This document shows positions 32,601 to 47,600 of a stretch of 64,000 nt of DNA, piece by piece. The notes under the pieces were generated by a model, which was not told where the DNA came from, searched no databases, and saw nothing but the letters and a program-made list of their open reading frames with translations. The first letter of the stretch is position 1. Each line of letters opens with the position of its first letter. The position numbers and the translations under genes are program-made. This DNA is from Eopsaltria australis (lineage: Eukaryota; Chordata; Aves; Passeriformes; Petroicidae): positions 1,824,501 through 1,888,500 of the forward strand of contig JAVTVJ010000343.1 of assembly GCA_034509425.1 (NCBI GenBank), read 5' to 3'.

Positions 32601-35600
32601 GAGGGCAAGAGCTGGGTGACAATCAGGCTGTTTGGCTGCTTTTCACCATAAAGTATTAATTCTGGGGTTGCAGGTTGGCTGCTTTTCAGCATAAAGTATT
32701 AATTCTGGGGTTGCAGGTGCAGTCAGAAAATAGTCCAGATTTCTGCTGTGGAAGGAGACTTGGGAGCTGGACATAGGGTTTGCAGATTAGAGCATGACCC
32801 ACCTACATGCAGGGACTGAAACATTAGAGATGAAGCTGGGGAGAAGAGTAGATTTAAGACCTACCAGCCTGCCCTGCACTTAGCTCTCCAGGGAAAAGAA
32901 AAAGAGCTAGTACTGTAAATTCAGGAGGGATCAAACAGTTTCTTACAGAAGTTTTTCTTTACACTTCAATTACAGCATTTCTTTGTTTGATACTATTTAT
33001 GTCAATGACTGGGAAAATCCCAAAGCTAGTAAACATAAATTAAAAACAAAACAAAAACAAAGCAAAAAACCACAACAAAAACAAACAAAAAAACCCCAAA
33101 CAAACAAAACACATGAAATCCCACAACCTTTTCAATTGCTGTACGATTGCTAATTCTTTTGAACAAAATTTGCTTATTTGTAAGTAACATTTACTTAAAT
33201 ACATATTTGTGATTAACAAGCAGAATGCCTCTCGTTTTAGATGGGCAGGATCAGGGCAAAACTGATTTTTAGGTTCCATTTTGGGGAAAGATAGAAGCTG
33301 AGTCTGTGATATAGGGCATGTTACTAATACAAAAACAATTTTACAAACTGATGGCTTTCTGTCTAAGTTTTGGCATTTTCTACTTGACAAGAAGTAAAAC
33401 ATCTCACTTGCAAAGAATACCAACCCATAGTCAGAGACTCGCTTACCCAGTGCCCTCCAGATTAAACAGAAGAGGAGGGTGAAGCTAACAAAGGCCCAGT
33501 TCCACTCATGGTTCTTCCCAACTGTAGACACACCCATGAAGATGAAGATTAAAGTCTCACTGACACTGCTCAGCATCTTCATGAAATATTTTATTGTTGT
33601 ATAGGATTTTTGAGAAACATTTTCCTCCACGTATTTATTCATAGTCATGGCACAAGCTGTAATCCTGAAAGGCAAACATTATCCTGTATTTCATTGGCTT
33701 TATTTTTTTTAGCTTCTCTTATATCTATATAATATTATTCATTTTTCCCTAGTTCTATTTAAAATACAAAGCATAACTTATTCCATCACAAATCTCAAAT
33801 TTACAGGCTTGGTGAACCTACAATTGTGGGCATGAATTTTTTTTCCTGCAATGGGAAGTTTTTTGAGAAGACATCAGTGTATGGAGAGTTTTTTCACATA
33901 GTAAATGCACATGACCTGTGCAGGGGTCACTCCAACTCTGTTTTGAAAGAGGCAGAGATGAGGAGAGACAGGGACAGTCATGGAGAACAGGAGTTACTGC
34001 ATCTCTTGCTGCAGAGGGACATCAGACAGAGTGGAAACTGCATATCCTGGGGCAGGGCAGAGCTTCCCTCCTCCCTACCACCATCTGTCCCACCTCAATG
34101 GTAGTGACAGTAGCCAGCTCCTCTTTCCAAGCAAAGCAAGCAGCAGGGCTACAGACAATTCACCACTTTAGGTCTGCTCTGCCTGCACATAGGGCTGAAT
34201 AGGAGCAAAACACCACCAAAAATCACGCTGGTGCTGCTGCACATTTAAAGCATCTACAAATGAATGAAATGGGCATCTCAGCTGATTCATGAGAGAAAAG
34301 ATATGGCTTACTGTAAATATGCAAGCCCATTTTCTGTGCTAGTAAACAGTTTGTTAATCCTCAGGAAAAGCAAAGAATGACATTACTCATCACTTGCTCC
34401 ATATGGCTGTCCATGGTACAGGGATGGCTGAGGACCACTCACCTACACATTTACAAGTTTAAGGGTAGCTAGCAGAGCTGGCTGGAGGATGACCTCAAGG
34501 TGGTGTCTCAATGTAGGGAAGGACAATCTAAGCTGACTGGTAATTGTCAGGGTGGACAACTAAGGCAAGATACATTGTGAAACAGCTGTCATTCCTGGTT
34601 CTACTGTCTAGGGCAACAACATCTGCTCTGATTTTCCAGTTAAAAACATTATACATATCCAGTCAAACCATGCACAATAAATCTAAACAAAAAAGAGAGA
34701 TGTATTTACATTGTCTTTCTGAATATAGCCAACTTGTCCACAGTTACTTATTCCAGTTACACCAGGTTTTCAGATATAATTATTTACTACCATAACGGAT
34801 ATTTCTTCATGCTGAAATCTCTACACTTCTCTCTCTCATGGGGGAGGAGGGCAGGTTTCTAAACATCTCTGAAAACTTCTCTTGAAATCTCCCAAGTTTT
34901 GTGGAGATTTCACTACAGAAACTCTTCTGCTAAGCATGTCCTGCCTCTAAGCCAAGAGCCCCACTCTAAACCAAACCACTCTAAACCAAACATCCCTAAA
35001 TGTGAATGTAAATGGAAAGGCAGACAGGGGCACAGCTCAGAAAAACCTCACTGGCATTATGAACACACATGCCTGGGTTCTTTCTTCTAAATAAGGGATT
35101 TAAAAACGAATTCACAAAGCAGGAGGAATCCCAGAAGCAGCGGTAACTTCAAGAGGACCTTCATACAGTGAACTTCCTTAGCATTTTTCAAGAGGGAGTC
35201 CGTAGCAGCAGCTCAGGCTGTAGTCACTGGCAGACTCTGAACACTTTTGATTAATTAACGTTAGTTTTGTCCAGAAGTTTCCTTCTCTTACATGGAGCCA
35301 CATCTACATCCCCGAAGTGGCTAGGAAACAATACTTCTCAGGGACAAGTCTGGGAGGACATGTGGACACTGGGAGAGGACACAGTGTACTCTGATGACCT
35401 CTCCCAAGCAGTAGAGGCCCTGAATGTATATCAGAGTGAATAAAACCCAAGGAAGAGGAGGTGATATGGGGACAGATGCAGTCTGATGGGGCAGACTAGG
35501 CTTACAAATACAGGCAGAATAGTGCACCTAACCTGGCCTTCACCCTGCATTTTTGTCCACCTATACTTGGTGATGGAGAAGCAGATCTAATCAGCACAAA

Positions 35601-38600
35601 ATAAAATGTCCATTGCCATGCAAAGACTAGCTCCAACCCTAAGCAAACACCAAGTCTAAGAAGGAGGTAAACCTCCCTAAGACTATCTCAGACCCCCATC
35701 CACATTTAGTACTGATATAATTGTCAACCCTCTCCTCACTGTGAGCTGATTTCACCATGGTCCTGAACAGAAAGATCCTCTGTGGTCCAGAGGTAGCATG
35801 CTGCCTGGGAAGCAGAGCTCATCCTGGTTACACAGGGTCCACTGTGGAAGATACAAAGTAGATTTCATAAGCATGCAAGCTTTCTCCCTGAAACACTCAG
35901 TAGTTAAGGTAAGGTTCCTAGATTCAGCATGTGGTTGGGACAACAGAGGTCCTGAATTTTTGCCAGTACTGACAAACCGCATGATCTGATCATCATCACA
36001 ACTAATGGCGCCTTTCACAGCTGTCCCCCCTGTTCTGACCTTACAGTTGCCCAGACTGGGGACTTAAAACAGATCCCACAAACCTATGTGCCTGAGGAAG
36101 AAAGTGGGAGAGGACCTGCGCCATGCATGGTATTTTGTCCTGACAAGAAGAAGCAGCTTGGTCAGGACATGCACTCAAGCCCAGAAGCTGTCAAACACTC
36201 CCAGATTTCTCAGTTTGCACATGGTTCTGATGATCAACCACAAAAGTATCTGCGCAAATCTTTTCAAATCCACTTAACACTTTGACCTTCCAAAAGTCTC
36301 GTACTCAGTGGGAAACCAGCTCTTCACTGCACTGACACACCTACAAAGATCTCAGGCTATGCCATGGGTTATGACAGCTCTCCTGTGTGTACACTGCTTA
36401 TCTTCATGAGTGTAACTAGTCTGGTGCAGCCTGGCTGCTTCAGTCGATGATGGCACACTCAGTGGAGCTGGCAAGGGCAGGGGCAGCAAATGCAAAGGAG
36501 CAAGAAGACAGTGGGTGGGCTGGAAAACAGCCATTTCTGGGCCCACAGTTGTTTCAGAGTCCCAAAGCAGCACCTTAGTGCCCTGAAGCATTACGACTGT
36601 CAGGTCTGCATCAAAGGCACAACAAAGCACGCAGTACTATTTATTACCTTCTCAAAATAAATTGTTTTCCTGATTATAGTAATTTAGGAAAGCCCTACAG
36701 CATGGAGAGCGAGGATGTGTGCTCGGGACATGGTTTGTTTTTGGAACCTGAGGTAATGGAGACACTGTAAATAGATGTGTGATAAGAATCTGTCACCAGA
36801 TTAATCAAAATCCTTGCAAGCTGTAACTTAAAACACCTACCATGCTTAACCACTAGAATTTAAAGGGGCAACACTCTTAGTTTCAGTCCCATTTTGGATT
36901 CATTCAATTAGTGTAGTTGGTGTTAAATGCTGTAACAAACAGAGCTGTACATGATTTGTCACTCTCCAGATAAGCAATATTCCACAGCTAATCACTGCTC
37001 ACTTTGAATCAGATATTTCTTCAGAGTATTTTTTTACATTAGAAAAAAATATTGAAGTCTCTTTCATTTGAAAATTGTGTGGGAAAATAGAGTTTAATAT
37101 AAAATTGATGTTTTTATGCAAGATTTTATGTATATTATTAAAATAAGTTCTTCACAAACTGAATTTTTACTCTCACAATAATCAAAGCCAAAGCTCAGAT
37201 ATGTTTTATTTTACATTTCTCGTCCACATAAATTTAATTCTCACTTACAATTCTGTGACTTGAGTAGTTGCCATGGTCAAGAAGGGGAATGGAAAAGCAC
37301 TTAATTGCAACTAACCTGCAACATTCTGTACTTCTGAAGAATAAAAGTCTCACTGTATAAACAGTACAGTTTCTGTCAGGACTGCAATAAACTAGACCAC
37401 TGGGTTCAATCATCAAGTTTCCTTGACCTACTAAATTTACAGTAGTTTCAATGTTTGCTCCTTTCAGCCTGCTCATTGTTGCAAAAAAAAAAAAAAAAAA
37501 AAAGAAACCTATATTAATAATTCTGCTCCTTCACAGCCTTTCTGAGGAATTATTAAGCAGAAAATGCAGAAACAGAGCACTATAATTAGAAATGGAAGCA
37601 AGCGAACAAAGTTCAGATTCACATCTGTGTTTTACACCTGTGATCCTCATTCATGCCCAGCTCTAGTTACAGTAGAAGCTCTTTCCTTCTGAAGAGGATT
37701 TTCTCACTGCAGCTCACAGGGACATGGTTCAGTCCCTTCACTATTTCAGCCAAGTAACCTGGTGCAGGGGTTATATACGGACATTTCAAGCATCGTTTGT
37801 CCTTAGAATGAGTACACAAACTTATCAGAAGAGGTACAAGTGCCTTTCATTCCCTTCTATTCCTCTGCCAGTGAATTCCTACTTGCCTAGAAATGAGGCA
37901 ATCTGTGTAAGTATCTTATTTATTTGGTAACACTGTACGTTCCTGCTCATGTCCTTCCCCTAAAGTAAGGTACAGCATGTAACCATGAGGTCTCAACTGA
38001 GTATCAATGTGAACCTGGTTATGAAAGAAGTGCGAATCAGTAGTTTAACAGCCTCATGTGGATATGGGTGAAAAAGGAGAGACCAGGCAATTATTCCTCA
38101 TAGGCTGAACTGTAAATGGCCACAGAAGCAAATAATAAATAAACAATCTCCGTTGTAAGGGACATTCCAAGGTCATTTGCTCCAACTACATGCTCAAAGG
38201 AGGGCTGACTTTTAAATCTGACCCAAGCAATTCTTACAGGAGTCAGTCGCTGCAGAAAATGACAGGGAACTCCACACTGGTGAGTGTTTTTGCACTGTGA
38301 CACAGAGCAAATTACTCTCTGTAGTTCAAAGGCCAAAGAAATGTGACAAAAACAGGGTAGATTCACTCCATGGGAATGCAGAGATTGCAGGAGCTCCAAG
38401 GCTCTCATTAGCACTGCTGGGAGGGGACAAGCTTTATGGCTTATAGCAGCTGGGACCCTACATGGCAGCAGCCAGGATGTTACTGCTGTACACATTTCTG
38501 TCAGCTATTACAAAGTATAGAGACAAAAACAGACAGAACATTTTAAAGATAACTCATTTTCTATCGTGCTGTTTGATGGCAAAAATACTTTGTGTTTCTT

Positions 38601-41600
38601 CTTCTGTTCTGCACACATTTAGGGGCCACTGCACAAAGGAAAATGAATAGGTTGTTAGTGCTGTGGGAAGCACTGGTGTGCTGGTGGCAGGCACTGGCAT
38701 GTGGTGGGTCCACTCACCCACCAATAGACCCACCATGCCCTTTCCGTTGTGTCCTGGATGCAGCAGGTCCAAATCAGTATTTTCATAAACACTGCCACAA
38801 TTTTTTCCATGTACAGTTTAGCCACACTTTTTTGGTTTAGAAACCCTTGAAGTATTTGATCATAGGATGTCAAGGACATTTGGCTTAAGAGGTGGAGGAA
38901 ACTAGAAACCACACAAATGCTATGAATAGCAGCTATGAAAAGAGATGGCGCATTTATGAACTCGGTCAAAGTGGATGCATACGTTGCTTTATTTAGGCTC
39001 GTATCAGAGAAAGAAACCCAGGCAATCTTCAGCTCTTTACTTACATTAAAGTTCCAACCCCTGTTATTTCATAGCATATTCCTATTTTTGTACTACTGAA
39101 ATCATCACCTTTAAGTTTCCTTGTAAATCACTTCCCAGCCCCAGAAAACCTTATACTGGCATGACAATGATAGTGAACCTATCTTCGCTTGCCTAAAAGA
39201 TAATAATCAGGTGAGGTATTATCAAGTATTAGTGACACTCAGCAGTAACATCTAAGCTACACAAAAAAGCTCTCCTCCTAATGCCTGAATGACTCATATT
39301 TGCCACTAGAACAATACAAAGTCATTAAAGAAAGTTGACCTTAAAAATATTACTTGGAACCAGAGCAAAACATTTAAGCATATCAAATGTCATAAAGGCT
39401 CTTTCTAATATTGAAGTTGTTACAGTATAAACAGAGTGAAGAAAGAGGCTGTGTTCTTTTTTTACTGAAGACCAGGAGTGGAAAACCAGAAGTGAAAATA
39501 TTTCTATCTGTTGGAAGTGGGAAGAAAAATATTATTTTATACATAATGATGTATACAGAGAACATTGTAACACACGGGCATACATACCAAGATACTAAGC
39601 TATAGGATTATAATACTGTAGGACTGCAAATTTTACATTCACCCAATCTTTGTTGTGCCTGTAATCTAGCAGGAGTTTACCTTAATGATATACATATACT
39701 GTCTTCATTGAATGGTACTTACTGACTGCTCACAAGCCTAACTCTTAAACAGTTTCACAATATATTGGCATTGAAAGTGAGGGCAGCTCATGAAGTTCCC
39801 TGCTCCCACTGCCACTCCCTCCCTGCCACCATTGCGCCTACATCACCATGGGCCACTCCGCACCCATGCCCTTACGAAAAGTTAAAGGGTCACATTAGGA
39901 CACAGGTCACCAAAGTGACCTGGGTTAAAAATAAGCCCACTGAAAATACAAGCGAATATTTTTAACTTGGAACATTTCAAAGATATGGCTTATGATGTGA
40001 TGCCATGAGCAGTTTTAGTGACACAGCTGGTGTGGTGGCAAGCTGAGAGAATGGGGTGGAAGTTGGAGGGAAGAGGCCGGAAATCCTCAAGCCAGCAACT
40101 CTGCCATGAAGCGTGGAACAATGCCACATGGCAAGCTTTGCAAAATCTGATCCTCTCTCCAATTTCCTTTGGCATTCTTACTTGGATGCTATGATTACTG
40201 AAGTTTGGGGTACTTACGCCATGATGCCCGAGAGATGAAACATTTCAGCTGTTATGTATGACAAGTAACTGTACAGGAAGACAAAGAGTGGCTCAATCAC
40301 TCGGATTTTATGGGTGAAACGGGTGGTAAAGGCTGCTACAAATCCCAAAAGGATTCCAATCAATACTCCACCGATCCCCACTATAAAGAAGTTAGCAATC
40401 CCAGCGAATATGTCAATAACCTTAATTGTGCGCATCTGGCAGAAAGACTTGAACAAATTGTACAGGACCTATGAGGAAAAAGAAAGCACATTATCTTTTT
40501 GAACTATTCTTAATTTCCCTTCAAGTCATTATGTTCCTCTGCTTTAATGCTTAACTTTGAATTTCTCTACCTTGAATTCGCTTTTCAGATATGCTGTTAT
40601 TTATGTCTGGAATATTATTTGTCATCCGTATATACACCAGGGAGATATGCAAAGACAGATAAATATAATTACTCCCATTTTTGCAAATGAGACAGATTTC
40701 TTAACCCATGCCACTCTGGGGGCCAGGAGCATAAATCTATCTAAGTCTTCTTTAAAATAATTTATTTACAGAGCTCCTAATTTCTCCACAAATGTCCATT
40801 TCAGATTTTCCCCAGATGAAAAGAAATAAATCAGAAGGAGAAAAAAAAACAAAAAACAGTTTCATAATCAGTGAAAAATCAGGTTATTTTCAAACCAGTT
40901 TGATCTACATGACACTGACAGGTAAAGTACTGAACTAGACCATAGATTAATCTAAACTAGTGGGAAAGGAGGGGATGGAGAGGGGGCTGCAGATGGACAG
41001 TGACCACCTCAAGAAGTAAAAGAAACATGGTATTCATTAAGCCAGTGCTCTTTCTCAAAATTATTGACCATTAGGAATCCAATGGTTTAAAGGCTGTTCA
41101 AAATATTGAGTATTTCTAGAGATTTGAATTTCATTGCCATTTAAAAAACCTGTTGCCATGTGTTTGCCCAGTTTAATTTTCAAAGTGTTTATAACCATCC
41201 TCCAAAACAAACTAGGTCAATGGGATTATCACATTTTCTTAGCCAGAGACCCTTTTTGTTTTATACAGGAAACAAAACAATCTAAAGTACACATTTCTCT
41301 AAAACCCAGTATTTTAGTGTCTCCAAAACAGAAATCAGTGGAATCAGTTAAAGAAACCTTAGAGGGTTGCCCCATCTGACTCACTTGGGAGATTTAACCA
41401 TTCCATGGTGTTGCATGTTATGCTCCCAGCCCTGCAGTGCCAGGATGGCTACACTGCCCCCGTGTACAGAGCTAACTTTGGTCACAGGCACCTATTCCTA
41501 TCACAATGGCTTCACAGACTAAGCAAGTGAAGACCAGTCATCTTAGACAGCTTGCAGGAGTTAAACCTCTGCTTTCTTTCTGGACTTCTTAGTAAACCAA

Positions 41601-44600
41601 ACAGGTTTCTCTATCAGGAATGCTATTTGAGAGAACAATGTTTTATCAGTACTTGCATTGTGCCAACAAAGTAGGTGTTTGAGTAGTGGCTGTGGAAGGA
41701 TTTCTCATGTTTGCAGTCTTGTTCTCTCTTGCAGGACAGAACGTTTGTTCAGCACTTCTTAGTCAAAACTGGGTAATTCTTACAGAACTAAAAGAACTAA
41801 GATAGGGCTTATTATGGGTCGTTTGGGCTAAGTGAAAGGAAAGAACTGAAACAGAAAAGAAAAAACATTCCAGAGCAAGCATGAAAATAGAAGGTTAAAT
41901 CAAATCTTGACTGGTCACCAATAATTTTCATTACCAAGCAGCAAATGCAATAAGAGCAGGATCATGAACTATTTATTTGATAAGAATGATGCTCTCAGGG
42001 TGAGTTCACTTGGGACAAGTGTCCTTTTTCACCTGGACAAACCCCTTGCTGCTCTGAGGCAGACTCCCAGCCTTTTTGCCCCATTTTTGTTACTATGTAC
42101 TGTGCAGGACAGAAAAACAATGTCATAGGTTCCACAGTTTTTTCGCCTGTTTTGATTTGTGGACCTTACGGACTTGCATGGAGAGAAATATACCAGAATT
42201 AAACCTACTGACAGTAGGAGTGCCTTTGCTGGTCACTTTACAAGGACTTCTCATTCCACAGACTCCCAGGACTCCATGAATCACTGACTGAAGAATACTG
42301 TTGACTTGTGTTGTGTGCAAGGAGTTTCCCTGAGTCACTTGTTGAAACTTGGGATGATCCCAAGTTGTGTTTTTCTCTAAGACACCTACAGAATTTAACC
42401 TGGCAGAATACTCTCTTGGTATCTCCTTTAATTGAAGTTTTAAATAGTGTTTTTCATATTTCAAAAAGTAACTATATAAATATATACAAGGCTAGTCTCT
42501 AAAGTAGGAGAACTGCAAGGTTCTTGTAAAGAAGCAGAGAATTTTGGTCTATCCAAGCCTTTCCATAATGTCACCTCATCTTCACAGCAAAGTATTCACC
42601 CTGCAAATAGAATGGAGCCTGCTATTTCACATGGAGACATCCTCATAAATCTCAAGTCTAATGCCATAAGTTAAAGCATAAGAAAAGCAATTTTCTCCTT
42701 TGTACCTCAGCCATGATTAAAGCAGCAGCTACAACTATGGAATGTCAAGAACATGATTTTAACCTCATTCCTATTACTGTTTATTTACACTGTTGCAAAT
42801 GACATAAAAACCTGGTTCACTTCCCTTTTACTCTACAGCAGTGCAGTTTTATTGAGCGTTCTCTAAATTTCCACGTGCATTAAACACCAACTCTGGTCAC
42901 ATTTTTAACACATTTGGTATGAGAACAAGGGGATTTTCTTGTCTCAGAGTACCTCTGAAACACTAATTGCTTATTTTTATCAGTTCTCAGTTATTAAGTT
43001 GTTAATTCTAAAATTACTTTAAAGCACTCTAAAACAAGGTTGTCAACAGAGGCAGAATATAGAGTACTGCTGTAATGTTTCCTAACATGGGAATAATATC
43101 ATTGTAATGACACTGGTTCCTTCTTTTTGATTTTAAGCGCAGAATTGGAGTTTGAACTGCTACCACTCAGCTGTGATCTTATCATTTATTATCACCTTGC
43201 TAGTTATGTCAGACTCTGTTTTTTGGTAAAGCACCAACTCTGATCAAGAATCCAATTGTCAAAATCATCCTCTGCCAATTTCAAGCTCCTAAATTCCACC
43301 AGTGGTGGAAAAAGAACATTCAAATGCACAGACATAACACAAAAACTATAAGGAATGAAAGACCATCTGAAAAATGCAGCAGAACTGATATTCCTGAGAA
43401 AACACACCTTTCTTTGTATACAAAATGGTATGGTAGCATGTTCTCTGAGAAGAAAAGCATAGATGACACTGCTATTCTAATAAACATGCAATTAATAAAG
43501 CCCCTCTGTTCTGCACTGCCTATCTGCATAACCCCAGGTTTTTTGATATTGCAGTGGCCATAGGAATTAGGCAGCTTCCATGAATAGCCAAACTGCGTTC
43601 ACCTCCCTTCCTACTTCATCCCCACATCCCACTGCAGGCCCCTGCCAGGGCAGGTAGGACTCAAGGGCTCCAGCTGATGAAGGCTGAAAGGTTCTGAGCT
43701 CTGCTGGTTGTTGGTCTTGTCAGCTCCCCGTCAAACAGGGGCAGAGGAAAGGAGAGTATAAAACATCACCTCCTCTGAGCACATGGCTGAGTAGCCCAGC
43801 AAGGGCTGCTCCAGCAGCATCTGCTGTCAGCAGGGAAGGCAAGGTCCTCTCAGGGCAGCCCCAGGAATCTGTGTGACAGCCTGGGTCACATTTTAGGTAT
43901 AATCACATGATTGCAGGTGTGCAAAAACATAACAAGGAACCATTAGCAGACCAATTCTGTTTATGTGGAAACAACTTGATCTCTGTCCAAGTGCTACCTT
44001 TAAGCGGTAGGAAGTAAGACCAAAGGTACTCTACATTCCTTTCACTCCTTCATAAATATATGTAAGGCCAGTGCATTACTGGACTATCCCTACAGACTCC
44101 TCTGATTATCTTCCCTCTGTTAGGGCATCTGGGGAGGCAGGCCATAAGGAAACTTCCAAAGAAGGCAATAATGAGGCCTACAGGAAAGCTACACATTAAA
44201 TTTCCATGCCAGGCCCTATAAAAATGGTGGTTTAGAGAAATTTGCCTTTGGGAAACAGCACATTTGAATATGCCCATGATCAGGATGCAGAGTTCTTCTA
44301 ACAAATCATGCTGTATTAACTGCTCCTCGAGTGGCTGAGTTTGTGATTGAAAAAAGTGATTCTGGTTGGAAAAATCCACCAAACAACTAGTTTTAAATAA
44401 CCAGATTCTTTTCTCCCAGAAAAAAAACAAAACTTGTGTTAAGAGATACCCATCGCACAAGTGGCCATTAAGAGTGACTAGGGACAGACCCAGCCATGGC
44501 TGAACTGCTAAGCCTTTTGAAACTCAGTATGCACACCTATTTATTTACAGGACTGGCTTCTGTACCTGTTTAGTATTGGCAGGCAGTTCCAATTGTAAGC

Positions 44601-47600
44601 TAATGAGAAAAGCAAGGCTTTAAGGCAAGCCTGTAAGAGGAGATGCAATTCGGCTGACTGGATAACAACAGATTCAGGTAAAGCATGCAGTGTAAGTGAA
44701 AAAATAATATAGTATTCCCACAGACACACAAGAATTTATCAATACCAAGGCTCAGAATAAATTATGCCATATGCATGTGTTAAGCAGGTGAGGGAAAGTC
44801 CAAGAAAAGGGAAAAACAGGTGAGAAGGCAAAGTCCAAGAAAAGGGGAAAACAGAAGGACCATTGTGCATAGAATGGCACAGGAATAAGAAGCCAGGAAC
44901 AGAGACAGGAAAGGGCAGACCCAATTCATTAATCTCTCTGATCCTTCTAGCATATGAAAAACTGGACTTCTAAGTCTCGCAAAACAGAAAGCATGCTGGG
45001 ACATGGTTGGCGTGGGCAGGATTTCAAGGCATGGATAAATGGGAGTAATGCCCCAGACAGTGTCATCAGGTACAAATGAGGGACACTGGGGGATAATGGA
45101 ATTTGCAGATTGCCGTCCTCAGGTCAGCACCACAACCCCAGTTCAGCTAGTTAATGATTAGAAATTACTGCCTCCAGGTGGCTGTCTTATCTCATCTGTA
45201 GCCTGGGATACATGTATTGGTTTCAGGGCAGCTCCAAGTGGATGGGCATATGCAAGAAGTTAACCTCAGCAAGATCCTGTGACATCTCCATGATTTGCCA
45301 TCCTCCCCAAAAACACACTGTGACACTCCACACTGGCCCTTTCCCTTTCCTGTCCAACAACATTATTGCAGGTGAGGAAAACCTACAGTTTCAGATTACA
45401 GAAGTAACAGAATTACAAAGATACAGAAACTCAAGTGATCAGGTAGTAAAATCCCTACAGTAAATATGCTACCATAACTCTCATGTAATAAGACTACTGT
45501 GGTTCCCAAATCTAAAGTTTAAAGAATTAGATAGATACATTAGCACTTCTTAACTTCCTTCCAGTAGCAAACTGTAATAATCAGACGCAAAGAGATACAA
45601 TGGAGTGGCATGTAAACAATCATTCATCATTTTTATCAATTAATCATTTCTCAAGTAACTTACCACAGTTATAGCATCGTTCAGCAAAGACTCTCCGAAC
45701 ACCAGGATATAAAGCTGCTCATTGACATGGATATTTTCAAAGACGGCAAGCACCGCCACAGGATCCACAGCTGAAATGAGGCTGCCAAAGAGCAAATTCT
45801 GCAGCAAAGTGATATCAGTCAAACCAAATGCACTGATCTGGCAAATTCCATAAAGGGAAAGTCCAATGCCGATGGCATTCCAGAGCGTGCCCACCACAGC
45901 ATACCAGAATATGGTACCAAAGTTCTCAAAGAACAGACGAGTTGGCATAAAATATCCAGCGTCGAGTACAATAGGTGGTAAGAGATACAAGAAAAACACA
46001 TCACTGTTCATTACAGGTGGGGACTTCTCCTCTGCTCCAAAAATAATCCCACCAAGAAGCAATCCAACCAGAATAAGGAGACAGCTTTCAGGTACTATTG
46101 AGGGCAACTTGTGATAGAGATGAAAGCCTTCAAAGGAAATTCAAACACAAGAAAGGGAAATGGTTACTTGTATAGAATCCATAAGATTATTCTGGATTCT
46201 GTTTCTGTCATTTCTATACTAAACAAACAGCAGTTGCAGGGCAATTTCATTCATTCCAAAGACTGAACTGGACAAGTCAAAGCAAATATGTTGGCTAGTA
46301 TAGTTAAGTCAGTTAATTTGGTGGAGAGACAAAATTAGTAGCTAGATATTCCACTTAACAGCTAGGGTGGGTGGAGCAAGTGTGTGCAAGGGTTCTCTCT
46401 GTGAAACTCTGTTGGTTTTTTTCTTTAATGTGGAATCCTCCAGAAACACAATCCAAACACTTCTCTGGGGTAAATTACATCTAGACAGAGACAAAAACAT
46501 CATACTAACCACTCCTTCCTCTCTGGACAGCTTCACAAAGGAGTTTAAAGAGTACATTGATTTCATTTTTACTTTTGGAGTCTCAAAATTAGTGACGGGA
46601 AGTAGCACATGTGACCTGCACCCAGTCACACATGATCACTTCCCCTACCACCAGGAGGAAGCATTTGCAGGTACAATTATTATTTTTTGGTGGAGTCTCC
46701 AAATTAGTTTCACAAGAATCAACATGTTTTCCATGAAGTGACAATAAGTTGTAATCTGTATTATTACGTTCATTCTCCTATATCACATGGATTGTGGTAG
46801 AGTCGGAATTCTCTCATAAAAATCTGTGCAAAGTACTGGAGAAATGAATTTTTAAAGGTTCTGAATGAGGACTTACTGGTTGAATGTTCCTTAGACTTCT
46901 AAAACTCTCAAAGCCATGCAGTTTTGATTTAAAGATTCCAATTACTTACAGAAGTTGGCTGTTCTAAGGATAATTCTGGTAATGAATGGGAAAAGTTTTG
47001 AAGGAACTTACTATGGCCAGTCTAATGGAATGATCAACCTTACGCACCAAGGTCACATTCCAGGTCCCAGTGATGCCAATCTTTTCCAGACTCCTCCTTA
47101 TCTATATTTGGCCCACATAATTATATAGAAATTGATCCACACCCACAAGATCCCACAATCCCTGCCTAACTAAAAAGCATTTAAATTATTTTAAATGAGA
47201 GCTGCACGGAAACACTGGGTGTGGTAATAACGGGCGTCTATTTCAGTAAAACTATTTCAGTAAAAATCACACCTGTAGTTGAAACAGTTAAACTACTGCA
47301 ATCTTGGTGTAGCTTACATCCAGTTTTCCAGATTCAGGGTTATGTATCTTGCAACACCTATTTTGTTAATTCTCCTTTCACCATGTTTTTTTTTTTTTTT
47401 CCAGTTAAAAGAAAGCCTGAACTTACAACTAGGAATAACAAATGGTTAAGAAGGAGCTAGAAGACTATCTATGGACTTTTTACTTATATAGTCTGTAACT
47501 ATTAAAGTTATTTTTTAAAGCAAGTAGCTCAGGCCCATTTTTTATTCTTTTTGAATGAATACAGACTGCTTTAGATAATTAGAAACACAGCCTGTGTGAG

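Larger units (their letters stand above)
32016..33446 (-). other. SLC9A2: SLC9A2 intron 4
   Basis: It contains a 43-bp tandem duplication at 32632-32717 and an (AAAC)n-like low-complexity tract at 33041-33110. Confidence 0.85.
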
